From positions 1 through 38,317 of the forward strand of contig JAGXTA010000156.1 in NCBI GenBank assembly GCA_018333535.1: a stretch of DNA of 38,317 nt, read 5' to 3'. The stretch comes from Deltaproteobacteria bacterium. Its GTDB lineage: Bacteria; Desulfobacterota; BSN033; UBA1163. Positions within the stretch are counted from its first letter, which is position 1. Each line of letters begins with the position of its first letter. Below the pieces are notes generated by a model. That model was not told the origin of the DNA, did no database searches, and worked only from the letters and a program-made list of their open reading frames with translations. Below, one piece after another: positions 15,807 through 24,343 of the stretch. The translations under genes were made by a program, and so were the position numbers.

Positions 15807-16298
15807 CTTGGAAGCCAATTCCATGAAAATTCTTTAATGTTTGTCTGCAATCCTGTTAGGCGCCTTACTGCATTGACTACCCAAAAAGCTGGACTCGCGC
15901 AGGCAAGTATTCCCAGGGGGCGCAGTTAAGTTTGTTAAATAAGTCCGGTTTATAAGAATTCTGGATTTCACAGAGCAATTTAAAATATTTAACGAGGCTC
16001 CAAGGCCGCGTCCATGAATGAAAATCATTCACGACTTGAATTACTTTACAAAACCGGTGGGTCGGACAGGCTTTGTCAAATTATATCCTACCAAATCAGT
16101 ACACCAAAGAGTGGGATTGCGGAATACCAAAATTTAACGATTTCGGTTTGAAAGCATTGTACTGCGACCCTCCGGTCAAGACTTTTGTAGGGCATTGAGA
16201 AACATAACCATGAATGGAGTCATCAGGTCTCAACGGGCCCCTATCCTGACTTCTTGACACCTCCATCGTCCCCCGTAGAAGAGGACGATAAGGACGTT
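15807..16298. other. Gap of about 490 bp, nothing recognised
   Basis: No open frame with coding character, RNA gene or clear repeat is visible. It sits between the toxin-antitoxin genes and the broken hcp gene and may hold decayed sequence. Confidence 0.5.
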
Positions 16299-18148
16299 TT
16301 AATTTCCCAATACCGCTTTCAAGTCCTGATCCGGCGTTGAGATGAGTTGGATATTAAAGTTATCCACCAGCACTTTCAATACATTCGGTGAAACAAAGGC
16401 CGGAAGTGATGGGCCTAACTTAATGTTCTTTATACCCAGATAGAGAAGGGTGAGAAGAATGGCCACGGCCTTCTGTTCGTACCAGGAAAGGATCAGAGAA
16501 AGGGGCAGGTCATTGACGCCCACGTTGAAGGCCTTGGACAAGGCTACGGCAATCTGAACGGCAGAGTAGGCATCGTTGCACTGGCCTATGTCTAAGAGCC
16601 TCGGGATGCCGCCAATATTCCCAAGATCTTTATCAAAGAATCGGAATTTGCCACAGGCTAAAGTAAGAACAACACAGTCCTTTGGGATTTTTTCTACGAA
16701 TTCGGTGTAATAGTTCCGGCCAGCCTTTGCACCATCGCAACCGCCTACTAGGAAGAAGTGCCGGATGGCTTTTCCTTTTACTGCCTCAATTACCTTGTCT
16801 GCAACGCTCATGACCGTATTTCTTGCAAAGCCGACCGTGACGGAGCGGCCACTTTTATCTTCCGTAAAACCAGGCATGGCCAGGGCCTTATCAATGACGG
16901 GTTTGAAGTTTCGATCCGAGGTATGGGGTATCCCCGGCCATCCGACAGTGCCACTCGTGAAGACATTCCCTTTGTAAGTATCTCTGGGCTTCTGGAGACA
17001 GTTGGTGGTCATCAGGATGGCTCCAGGAAAATCGGCGAATTCCTTGGCCTGATTCTGCCAGGCTGTCCCATAATGGCCATAAAAATGGGCGTACTTCTTC
17101 AATCCTGGATATCCATGAGTAGGAAGCATTTCACCGTGGGTATAAATGAACCTTAACATTGCAAAAGATTTAGTCAAAACGGACATGGGTGAACCGTTCG
17201 TAAAGGCTTCGGGGCGAACCTTTTAGCGAATAAGCACACACATCCCAAGTCCTTGCCGGAGTTCACATTAGGTGAGGTCTACCGTTTCCCTTAACATGTC
17301 AACTTAATCGCCGTCAGAAGCCTTGAAGAGCGGTTTACCCGTGGCCGTTTTTGCAACCGTAAGGTGAAGATACCCTTGCCTTCGGTCTGCTTGAGGAGTT
17401 CCTCCAGATCCCTGAGATCATGGCCTGAAACCAGGATGGCCTTTCCCTTTTTGGTTCCGAGGGGAACCTGGGTAGGAACGGGATGCCCATAGGTCCCACT
17501 ATTGCCAGCATCGAGAAGCTCCATGGCCCTGAGATTGATCTCGCCGCACTTGAGGACGAGCCCTACCCAGTCGTTCAAGGACAGGTCCTTTCTCAGGGTT
17601 GCAGCGAGACCTTCGTGAATGAAGGCATAGACCTTATCATCCTCCTGCCCAAGAATCTGGGCATGATCTGCATAGGCAGCAACTCCCTTAAGGCCAAAGA
17701 GCAAGATATGTTGGAGAGATAAGATATCCGGATCGACAGTAGAATCGGATTTGAGCCCCACTGGTTCTCCCTGTTTTACCAGTTCCTGTACGTTGGCTGC
17801 TGGTCTAAACGTAGCCGAGCCTTCAGGAAAATCGACCTTTCCTTTTGCAGTCCTTACTTTTTCTTTCAAATTATCCCTCAGGGTCACACACCGCTGAATC
17901 ATTTGAACAAAGCGGGCCGGATCGAAATTGACATTTGTTAACGTGGAAAAGACGGCCTCGACCGTAAAAATGTTTACTTCCCGTTCGGTGACACCCACTT
18001 TCCGACCTTCTACCGCATACAAAGACAATCCTTTCAGTGCGTAAATAAGAAGATCCTGAAGGGTTGCTACGTCCGGTTCCTTCCCACAAATACCGATCTT
18101 TGTACATCCTTCGCCTTTTGCTGTTTGCTCACACTGGTAACAGAACAT
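16299..18148 (-). pseudogene. hcp: Hybrid cluster protein gene split by a MITE-like insertion
   Basis: Hcp carries a hybrid Fe-S-O cluster and acts in nitrosative-stress defence (NO reductase or S-nitrosylase; older assay name hydroxylamine reductase). The N-terminal piece has C3, C6, C15 and C21 (Cx2Cx8Cx5C, strict-anaerobe type) and the GTYGHPVP motif. The C-terminal piece holds the remaining cluster ligands in YTHGEMLP, TTNCLQKP, VGGCDG, LACGKF, IGQCNDAY and SWYEQK. The two pieces lie in different frames. Removing 214 bp (17151-17364) and one copy of the flanking TTCA joins them in frame as GKGIFIYTHGEMLP and gives 543 residues, the normal Hcp length. No other damage is seen, so the insertion looks recent. 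An AGGAGG site precedes the ATG. Confidence 0.93.
17151..17364. mobile_element. 214-bp MITE-like element inserted in hcp
   Basis: Both ends begin CCTTA-N3-TTGCAAAA when read inward. The arms continue as imperfect inverted repeats for about 60 bases on one side (17151-17210) and 48 on the other (17317-17364). They share ACGG, GGGT, AACCG and AAGGCTTC blocks in order, with one indel of about 13 bases. A 4-bp direct repeat, TGAA on the plus strand (17147-17150 and 17365-17368), flanks it as a target-site duplication. The element encodes nothing obvious, so it must have been moved by a transposase elsewhere. Confidence 0.88.
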
Positions 18149-18271
18149 TTTTTCTCCTCCTTTTTATGAAGTTTTATAGGTTAGACTTTTCTCTCTCTAC
18201 CTCAGGAACAGAGGAGAGGGAGCCCGATCATTTAATAGTAATATAATATGAAATGATAAAAGAGTGTTTGA

Positions 18272-18458
18272 CCCCAATTGAGTGAAAAATCGTTCTATTG
18301 ATCTAGAAATATGACAGTAAGGCTATTTAAGGGTTTGTTAAATCTCATATTAAAATCCCCCTTATTCCCCCTTTTCCAAAGGGGGATAATAATGAGTTCT
18401 CCCCTTTGGCAAAGGGGAGTTAGAGGGGATTTTGTCAAAATTTTTGACTCAATTGGGG
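18272..18458. mobile_element. 187-bp MITE-like element upstream of hcp
   Basis: Terminal inverted repeats of 19 bp with one mismatch (CCCCAATTGAGT, then G or C, then AAAAAT) lie at 18272-18290 and 18440-18458. They are flanked by a direct repeat TTTGA at 18267-18271 and 18459-18463. The interior is itself palindromic, with CCCCCTTTTCCAAAGGGGG and TCCCCTTTGGCAAAGGGGA stems. It has no coding capacity. The remainder of 18149-18754 shows no gene. Confidence 0.82.
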
Positions 18459-18754
18459 TTTGACTTAAATCAAAAAAAACTTAAATTTTCTTCACTTCCA
18501 TTTTTTCTCAAAGAGCTTTAGATACGATGTGGACCTGTTGTTTGTCAAGAAAGGTAGATTGCTCCTGGCTGGATTCAAGGGCTTGGGGCTTAAGGAATAT
18601 TAGGACAGGCGTGAATAGCAAGAATTATGGGTTGAAATCTGCGCTATTGGGACAAAATGACTTGCCGAAGACTTCAGGAAGAAATACTTCTTTGGTTTGA
18701 TCGTGGCTGTAAAGTCAAATCCTGACTCTCACATTTTGTATTCCCTATTTAAAA

Positions 18755-20011
18755 TTAAATCATCTGGATGAAGAGCATCAGGGTGAAGCCGATCAGGACG
18801 ATCGTGGTTGTCCAGGCGATGAGGTTGAAGATGGGGCCATTGGTGTGCTGCATCATCAGCTTTTTGTCGTTGATGAGCAGGAGGATGAAGATGAGGATGA
18901 AGGGGAGGACCACGCCATTGATGACCTGCGAGAAATACATAATCGGGATGAGCGGTAGATCCGGGTAGAGGATGATCCCCGCCCCTAAAAAGATGATCAG
19001 GGAATAGATCCCATAGAACTGTGGGGCTTCCATAAACTTCTTGTCAATACCCACCTCCCAGCCCAGACCTTCGCAGATGAGATAGGTTGTGGAAAGAGGA
19101 AGGATCGAGGCCGCAAAGAGGGAGGCATTGACCAGCCCGAAGGCGAAGAGATAGGTGCAGTATTTTCCCGCCAGGGGCGCCAGGGAGAGAGCTGCATCCT
19201 TTGCGGTTTCGATTCTCACCCCGGTTTTGAAGAGGGTCTCCGCACAGACGAGGATGATGAAGAAGGCGACGATGTGGACGACGATCGATCCCATGACCAC
19301 ATCGAACCGTGCGAACTTATATTCCTCTATCTTGATTCCTTTTTCAACAATAGAGGCCTGGAGATAGAACTGCATCCAGGGAGCAATGGTCGTTCCTACG
19401 AGACCGATCACCATGGCCATCTCAGAAGGCTGAAGGTTCAATTGGGGGTTTAAGAATTGTTCGACCACATGGTTCCAATCCGGCTTCACGATGATGCCCG
19501 TGATGATGTAGGAGATGTAAAAAACGCAGGCGACCAGAAAAGCTTTCTCCACCGACTTATAAGTCCCCTTGACGACCATCCACCAGACGAGAAATGCGCT
19601 AAGCGGGACGGAGACGAATTTGTCGACCCCGAAGATTTCCATTCCTGCGGCCACGCCAGCAAAGTTGGAGATGGCATTGCCCATGTTGGTCAGAAACATG
19701 GCGATCATCAAATAGAAGGTGATCTTGGCGCCAAATTTTTCACGGATCAGGTCCGAAAGCCCTTTTCCGGTCACCACTCCCATCCGGGCGCACATCTCCT
19801 GGATCACGATCAGGACGATCATGATGGGAATCAAAGACCAGATAAACTTGAGCCCGAATTGTGCGCCGGCAAGGGAGTAAGTGGTGATGCCGCCGGCATC
19901 GTTATCCACATTGGAGGTAATGATGCCCGGCCCCATCAGAATGAAGAAGAGGCCGACCGTCCTCCATAGGGACCGCTTTGAGCTTGAAATCCATTGGGTG
20001 TAATTGGTCAT
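18755..20011 (-). CDS. Nramp-related metal transporter, probably Mg2+-type (NRMT-like)
   Basis: The protein (418 residues from ATG 20011) has 11 or so hydrophobic segments and the Nramp fold signature GPG...AGAQFG in TM1. The metal site is not that of Mn2+/Fe2+ Nramps: the TM1 motif DPGN reads DAGG, keeping the Asp but losing the Asn, and in TM6 the MPH motif reads APW, losing the selectivity methionine. Nramp-related magnesium transporters (NRMTs) are known to lack the methionine, so Mg2+ is the best guess for the ion. An upstream in-frame TTG (20044) lies at the edge of a repeat and is rejected as the start. The gene follows one for a soluble MgtE-like sensor protein on the same strand. Confidence 0.88.
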   Translation of the reverse strand: MTNYTQWISSSKRSLWRTVGLFFILMGPGIITSNVDNDAGGITTYSLAGAQFGLKFIWSLIPIMIVLIVIQEMCARMGVVTGKGLSDLIREKFGAKITFYLMIAMFLTNMGNAISNFAGVAAGMEIFGVDKFVSVPLSAFLVWWMVVKGTYKSVEKAFLVACVFYISYIITGIIVKPDWNHVVEQFLNPQLNLQPSEMAMVIGLVGTTIAPWMQFYLQASIVEKGIKIEEYKFARFDVVMGSIVVHIVAFFIILVCAETLFKTGVRIETAKDAALSLAPLAGKYCTYLFAFGLVNASLFAASILPLSTTYLICEGLGWEVGIDKKFMEAPQFYGIYSLIIFLGAGIILYPDLPLIPIMYFSQVINGVVLPFILIFILLLINDKKLMMQHTNGPIFNLIAWTTTIVLIGFTLMLFIQMI

Positions 20012-20039
20012 GGTTATTTCGTCAAAATCTATGAAAAAT

Positions 20040-20219
20040 TCCAATCACCAAATTCCAATCCCGCCAGGGCGGGACAAATAAGTTCCAATATTTCGAATAA
20101 CCAATCATCAAAAAAATCATTGGAATTTGGATATTGGTTATTATTTGGTTATTGGCCTGCCTGCGCGAAGTCCCGCCCTGCGGGACGAAGGCAGGTGCTT
20201 GGTTATTGGTGTTTTAAGG
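20040..20219. repeat. TTGGTTATT / AATAACCAA hairpin repeat
   Basis: The left arm has TTCCAATCACCAAATTCC and CGAATAACCAATCATC; the right arm has GGAATTTGGATATTGGTTAT and further TTGGTTATT words. Two small perfect stems (TCCCGCC-AG-GGCGGGA near 20060 and GTCCCGC-CCT-GCGGGAC near 20170) sit inside. It separates the Mg2+ sensor gene from its transporter gene. Related words occur at 21480-21510, 21600-21655 and 35338-35365. Confidence 0.75.
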
Positions 20220-21470
20220 TTATCCGGCATCCGGCGCAAGCACATCGAGAACGCTTCGAAAACTGATCACGCCTTTCAAATGGTTTTCATCGTCCAGGAC
20301 GGGCAAGGCCCTGAATCCATACTTGGCGAAGGCGTCCACCACCTCATTTTGATCCTCGTCCAGTTTGACGCTCACCACCCTCGGAGTCTGGATTTCGGAG
20401 AGAGACTGCTGGGAATGGGCCGTGAGAAGGTCTCGAATGCTGATCACACCCTGAAGCGCTTCCTCCTCATCCACCACATAGATGTAATCGATGATATCCA
20501 GATTCGGAGCTTCCAATTTTAACCGAGAAATAGCCGCCTCCACCGTGATCTCCGGTGTCAGGCTGAGATAAGCTGTAGTCATCAACCCTCCGGCCGACTC
20601 ATCAGGATGGACGAGCAGTTCCCGCACGTCTTCGGCCCTCTCCTGTTCCATCCCTTCAAGGATTTCTTCAGCCCTCTCCTCAGTGAGATCACCCAGAAGA
20701 TCAGCCGCATCGCTGGGCGACATCTCTTCCACGATATCCGACGCTTTCTCCAGGGGAATGGTTTCGATCAGGGCCTTCTGAATCTTCGGATCAATCTCCT
20801 CGAGGGTCTCTGCGGCTGTTTCGGGATCCAGAACATCGAAGATCGCAGATCGTTCCCGGCCGCTCAAGTCCTCGATGATATCCGCCAAATCCGCAGGATG
20901 AAGGTGGGACAGCTTCTTCTGAGAGACGCTGAGGTGGAGCAGGTCAGAGCCGGAGAGGAGTTGAACATATTTCCAGGAGATGAATTGATTGGGAAGCTTG
21001 TAGGAGAAGAGCCACTCGAGCACTCGATCGGTGGGCCTCTCCCATCCCACCCTCCTCATCAATCCCCGGAATCCCACATCGACATGAACCAGCCGCAACC
21101 GGGACTCAACCCTTAAGAAGTGGAGGTCGTTGACCCTCACCACCTTAGCGCCGTAGGTATCAACGATCTGTTTGTCCATCACCTCGTCTCGAAGCAGAAC
21201 CACGTCCTTTGTGGCAAGGAAGTTCGTAAGGTCGAGAAGGTCTTCTTCGGCAAGAGTGATCCGGGGTTCAACCTGAAGCATCTTCTCCCAGGGAAGATAA
21301 AACTTTTTTCTCCCTTTTGCCTGAATCACCACCCCGAGAATCATCGGATAGGGTTCTACCCTCTCGGCCACCAGATCGACGATCTTACCTGTCTTCTTTC
21401 CGGACAGAGAATAGACCTTCCGGTTCAAAAAATCACTGAAGAAATAAAATTGTCTGAGGTTTTGATCCAT
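20220..21470 (-). CDS. Soluble MgtE-type Mg2+-sensor protein: PRC-barrel, MgtE N domain and CBS pair, no channel
   Basis: Start set at ATG 21470 (MDQNLRQFYFF), because upstream codons run into a hairpin (21537-21558) and repeat sequence; this gives 416 residues. Two PRC-barrel-like segments (FLNRKVYSLSGKKTGKIVDL and a second around DKQIVDTYGAKVV) precede an MgtE N domain: helical repeats with LHPADLADIIEDL, MSPSDAADLLGDL and ESAGGLMTTAYLSL. Two CBS domains follow to the end. In MgtE channels this N-CBS part closes the pore when Mg2+ is abundant. The transmembrane domain is absent here. The next gene is an Nramp-related transporter, so this protein is well placed to gate it; that is inference. 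Confidence 0.85.
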   Translation of the reverse strand: MDQNLRQFYFFSDFLNRKVYSLSGKKTGKIVDLVAERVEPYPMILGVVIQAKGRKKFYLPWEKMLQVEPRITLAEEDLLDLTNFLATKDVVLLRDEVMDKQIVDTYGAKVVRVNDLHFLRVESRLRLVHVDVGFRGLMRRVGWERPTDRVLEWLFSYKLPNQFISWKYVQLLSGSDLLHLSVSQKKLSHLHPADLADIIEDLSGRERSAIFDVLDPETAAETLEEIDPKIQKALIETIPLEKASDIVEEMSPSDAADLLGDLTEERAEEILEGMEQERAEDVRELLVHPDESAGGLMTTAYLSLTPEITVEAAISRLKLEAPNLDIIDYIYVVDEEEALQGVISIRDLLTAHSQQSLSEIQTPRVVSVKLDEDQNEVVDAFAKYGFRALPVLDDENHLKGVISFRSVLDVLAPDAG

Positions 21471-21536
21471 AGGCTTGAGGGAAATGAAGCTCCAAGCACC
21501 AATCACCAAATTCCTTTTGTCCACCCCCACCTTCAT

Positions 21537-21558
21537 CCTCCCCCATCAAAGGGGGAGG
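21537..21558. repeat. Perfect GC-rich hairpin upstream of the Mg2+ sensor gene
   Basis: CCTCCCCC-ATCAAA-GGGGGAGG is a perfect 8-bp stem. It lies directly before an in-frame upstream ATG (21536), so that ATG is unlikely to be used. The core recalls the CCCCCTTTT...AAAGGGGG stem inside the element at 18272-18458. Confidence 0.6.
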
Positions 21559-21697
21559 AGGTGAAATAGGGAAATTTCAAATATCTTTGGCTTGAATTTG
21601 GGTTGTTGAGTCATTGGTTATTATTTGGTTATGGGTGCTTGATGTTTGGTTATTATGGTCTTCTCAAACCACTTTATAACGATTTGCGTTGAGGGTG

Positions 21698-22546
21698 TCA
21701 AATATTATTCGTTTTAACCTCTCCTTCTTTCATCTCATCGAGAGTCTTTTTAATCATATCGAATTGATTGCCTTCGAGCTCCTTTGAAGAATGAATCGGG
21801 ATGAGGAGACATTTTAGTTTTGAGAACTCCTCGCTCTCTAAAATTCGTTGAAAAACTTTCTCTAGCTCCGCCGGGTTCACCTCTTTCAAGTGGGTGATCA
21901 ATCCGTGAAGTTCATCCTGGGCATACCGTTCGATGATGTCATGCTCCCGCAATCTGAACCGGGAATAGACCTCATCGATAAGGCTGGGGTTCCCTCTGAG
22001 GCAGAAGAGGGTGAGATGCCGGACTTTCTCCTGAAGGACCTTCCGTCTCTCCTCGATCCCCAGATTCGAAGGGTCTCCATAATCCAGCTCATGCAGAATC
22101 CGCAGGTTTCTGACGAAGGTGACCTGATTGTCTCTGGAGTGAAACCACTGATAAGGAAAGCCCTTCTGCTCCTCCCTGGAGACCTCCTCCTTTTTGTGTG
22201 CCAGCGCCTGTTTTTGAATCAGGATATATTCAAACTTTGAGTAGAGATTTTTGGTGAGGAATCCGAATTCCATGATCGATTTGTCACGCAGAGAATCCCG
22301 GCGATAGTACTGCCTGTATTTCCCCTGAAGGAGCTGCTGGATGGCTTTGATCTCTGCCAATCTGTCCCGAATCTCTTTGAAGAGCTCGCGGATATCAACG
22401 ATGATATCCTGAGGAGTATGTTTTTCAGGAGTGACCAGCAGACAGAGCCCCTTAAAATCATCAACCATCTCCTTCAGATGGCCATAGTTGTGCTGGATGG
22501 TTTTTTCCAGACTTTCAGCATATCTCTGCATCGGGTCCTTTGACAT
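21698..22546 (-). CDS. Protein of unknown function, helical
   Basis: I do not recognise the family of this 282-residue protein. It is strongly charged, without signal peptide or membrane segment, and almost wholly alpha-helical by composition. Two stretches look like coiled coil (about 45-75 and 120-145). Possible conserved points are the aromatic-rich FPYQWFHSRDNQVTFVRNL and the C-terminal LKCLLIPIHSSKELEGNQ. It lies between the MutT-like gene and the Mg2+ transport genes, all on the minus strand, but separated from both by repeats, so no operon partner is suggested. No clear Shine-Dalgarno precedes the ATG at 22546, so the true start may lie a few codons in. Confidence 0.65.
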   Translation of the reverse strand: MSKDPMQRYAESLEKTIQHNYGHLKEMVDDFKGLCLLVTPEKHTPQDIIVDIRELFKEIRDRLAEIKAIQQLLQGKYRQYYRRDSLRDKSIMEFGFLTKNLYSKFEYILIQKQALAHKKEEVSREEQKGFPYQWFHSRDNQVTFVRNLRILHELDYGDPSNLGIEERRKVLQEKVRHLTLFCLRGNPSLIDEVYSRFRLREHDIIERYAQDELHGLITHLKEVNPAELEKVFQRILESEEFSKLKCLLIPIHSSKELEGNQFDMIKKTLDEMKEGEVKTNNI

Positions 22547-22578
22547 GGGTCAGCTCCAGAGTTATTTTACACCAATCT

Positions 22579-22608
22579 CCATCTCATTTCCAATATGAAA
22601 TGAGATGG
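22579..22608. repeat. Perfect 12-bp stem-loop
   Basis: CCATCTCATTTC, a six-base loop CAATAT, then GAAATGAGATGG. It lies about 30 bp upstream of the unknown gene (21698-22546). There is no T-tract, so it is not a classic terminator in either direction. Confidence 0.65.
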
Positions 22609-22611
22609 GTC

Positions 22612-22800
22612 TATCGGTAAGGGCTACGAAGCCCGTTTCGGTTACCGGTTAAAAAAAGGGTTTTCGGTGACGATGCTCGTATCGAAGCATGAAGCTCGAA
22701 ACTTGAAGCTCGAGTATCCAGCATCCACATACGAGCCTCGACAACGATAAACGTCCATTTTAATTTAACGATACGGGTCCCGCGAAACGCGGGATTACCG
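22612..22800. repeat. Composite repeat: CGGTAACCG type plus CTCGTATCGAA type
   Basis: 22612-22655 contains GGTAAGGGCTACGAAGCCCG and GTTTCGGTTACCGG, matching words at 36733-36870. 22663-22765 contains GGTGACGATGCTCGTATCGA and further GAAGCTCGA words, and is an inverted copy of 25395-25510. A perfect TCCCGCG-AAA-CGCGGGA stem lies at 22778-22794. No gene is visible. Confidence 0.75.
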
Positions 22801-22844
22801 TTGCCGTCAGACGAACCCTTATTTTCTAACTTATATGGGGAGTA

Positions 22845-23249
22845 CTATCTTTTAGCAGTAATCAAATGTTTACGGATGGGTTCATCTGCAGGGGCCATAG
22901 ACAATTTATTCAACTCCTCCAAACCGACCCATCGGAGGTCGTGACATCCGATGGGTTTGGGAACTCCCTTTTTTATTCGGCAGCGATAGGTGAGGAGAAG
23001 GATCGGATATTCGGGATAGGTATGAAAGACAGCCTCCAGGATTTTTCCCACCTCCACATCGATATCGAGCTCCTCTTTCAGCTCCCTTTGCAGGGCCTTT
23101 CTCGGGTCTTCACCCTCCTTGACCTTCCCTCCCGGAAATTCCCAGAGCAGGCCGCGGGGAGCCCCCTCCATTCTCTGAGTCACAAGGACCTTCTTTTTTT
23201 CGATGATCACTCCAGCGGTGACAAGGATCGTTTTCAACTCATCCCTCAA
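22845..23249 (-). CDS. Nudix hydrolase, MutT-like (8-oxo-dGTP diphosphatase family)
   Basis: The 134-residue protein contains a complete Nudix box: GGKVKEGED, then the RELKEEL core with the metal-binding glutamates. The N-terminal segment VTAGVIIEKKKVLVTQRMEG and FPGGK are typical of MutT proteins that hydrolyse 8-oxo-dGTP to the monophosphate, preventing A:T to C:G mutations. Length is normal for the family. Its start overlaps the end of the diguanylate cyclase gene by 11 bp, so the two are co-translated, though no functional link is obvious. Confidence 0.88.
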   Translation of the reverse strand: MRDELKTILVTAGVIIEKKKVLVTQRMEGAPRGLLWEFPGGKVKEGEDPRKALQRELKEELDIDVEVGKILEAVFHTYPEYPILLLTYRCRIKKGVPKPIGCHDLRWVGLEELNKLSMAPADEPIRKHLITAKR

Positions 23250-24267
23250 TGCGATTGCGGCCTGCTCTCTTGGCCCGATAGAGAGCGTTGTCCGCCTCGC
23301 GGATCAGATCCGTGAGCGTGGAGATGGGAGAAGAAAAGGCGGCCACCCCGACGCTCACCGTCACATCTCCATTGGGTTGCTCTTTTTCGCTGGGAAAGGG
23401 AGTTTCCGCAATGATTCTTCTCACCCTCTCTGCAATCTCCATCGCCTTCTCCCTTGTTGCATTGACCAGGATGGCGGCGAACTCCTCACCCCCATAGCGG
23501 GCGATGATGTCACTCTGACGGACCCCATGCTGGATGAGAAGGGCAATGGCCTTCAACGCCTCATCTCCCGCCAGGTGTCCGTTGTGATCGTTATAATGTT
23601 TAAAATAGTCGATATCGATCATGAGCAGGGAGAGAGGGGTGGAATAACGTTTTTGACGTTCCACCTCCAGGGTCAATTGTTGAATAAAAAATCGGTGGTT
23701 ATAGATTCCGGTCAGGTCGTCGGTATAAGAAAGCAGGACAGCCTCCTCTTTCATCCTCTCGACCTCTCTGGTTCTCTCCTTAAAAAGGTCCCTCATCGCC
23801 TGCAGTTCCCTGGCATATTGATCCCTCTCCCGGATCTTCTCCATAAACTGTTTCTTTGACCTCTCCCATTCCTCCTCGAGCTGTATCCTTTCCCTCAAAT
23901 CCCGCAGGGTGATCAAGTAGGTTTCTCCCCGGAGGGCTCCGAAGCAACCCACGGGAATTTCATCCCTGAGCCGGTTGACCACGCGGAGGCTCAAAGACAT
24001 CTCACGTCCCTTTTCCATCTCGTCGAAACCCTCTCTTATGGCGCTGAGGTCATTGAGGGCCACCACATCGATGAAAACCATCCGCTGAAGTTCTTCCGGA
24101 GGGTAGATCAACAATTCCAACCCCTTCGGGTTCACCTTCAAGAATTCTCCCTTTTGATTGAGAATGAAGAAAGGATCACGGATTGCTTCGAAGATGGGCC
24201 TCAGGAGATGGATTTCCCTCTCCAGTGCCTCCAATTTCATTCGGATCTCTTTAAGGGAAGAGGACAT
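23239..24267 (-). CDS. PAS-GGDEF diguanylate cyclase
   Basis: Start taken at ATG 24267; the TTG three codons upstream lies in a repeat and neither has a clear ribosome site. A PAS domain (about 15-130, with FFILNQKGEFLKVNPKGLEL) is followed by a coiled-coil linker rich in E, R and K (about 130-175). The C-terminal GGDEF domain has an intact RYGGEEF active site and, five residues before it, an RQSD motif matching the RxxD inhibitory site for product c-di-GMP. It should make c-di-GMP from two GTP under control of the PAS input, and be feedback inhibited. No membrane segment is seen, so it is cytosolic. The PAS ligand is unknown. Confidence 0.92.
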   Translation of the reverse strand: MSSSLKEIRMKLEALEREIHLLRPIFEAIRDPFFILNQKGEFLKVNPKGLELLIYPPEELQRMVFIDVVALNDLSAIREGFDEMEKGREMSLSLRVVNRLRDEIPVGCFGALRGETYLITLRDLRERIQLEEEWERSKKQFMEKIRERDQYARELQAMRDLFKERTREVERMKEEAVLLSYTDDLTGIYNHRFFIQQLTLEVERQKRYSTPLSLLMIDIDYFKHYNDHNGHLAGDEALKAIALLIQHGVRQSDIIARYGGEEFAAILVNATREKAMEIAERVRRIIAETPFPSEKEQPNGDVTVSVGVAAFSSPISTLTDLIREADNALYRAKRAGRNRIEG

Positions 24268-24340
24268 AAAATTCAAAGTTCAAATTCCAAATGACAAATC
24301 CCAAATAAGTTCCAACGTTCAATCTGCGATTTGTAATTAA
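24268..24340. repeat. CAAATGACAAATC-type repeat
   Basis: A-rich words TTCAAATTCCAAATGACAAA and TCCCAAATAAGTTCCAACG, then GCGATTTGTAATTAACG. It is related in word content to 8757-8905 and fills the whole gap between nrdG and the diguanylate cyclase gene. Confidence 0.6.
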
Positions 24341-24343
24341 CGT

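Noticed and set aside
16299-18148. Two separate genes for the N- and C-terminal parts of Hcp
   Set aside because: The arithmetic of the insertion and the flanking TGAA/TGAA duplication show a single interrupted gene.
19457-19969. Plus-strand frame of 170 codons inside the transporter region
   Set aside because: Antisense shadow of the Nramp-related gene; His/Asp/Gly-rich with no fold or ribosome site.
20607-21116. Plus-strand frame of 169 codons
   Set aside because: Antisense to the MgtE N/CBS gene, which has strong domain evidence.
21471-21536. Starting the Mg2+ sensor protein at ATG 21536
   Set aside because: That ATG abuts a perfect GC hairpin and the codons up to 21470 run through repeat words (CCAAGCACCAATCACC).
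22579-22608. Intrinsic terminator
   Set aside because: The stem is perfect, but no T-tract follows in either direction.
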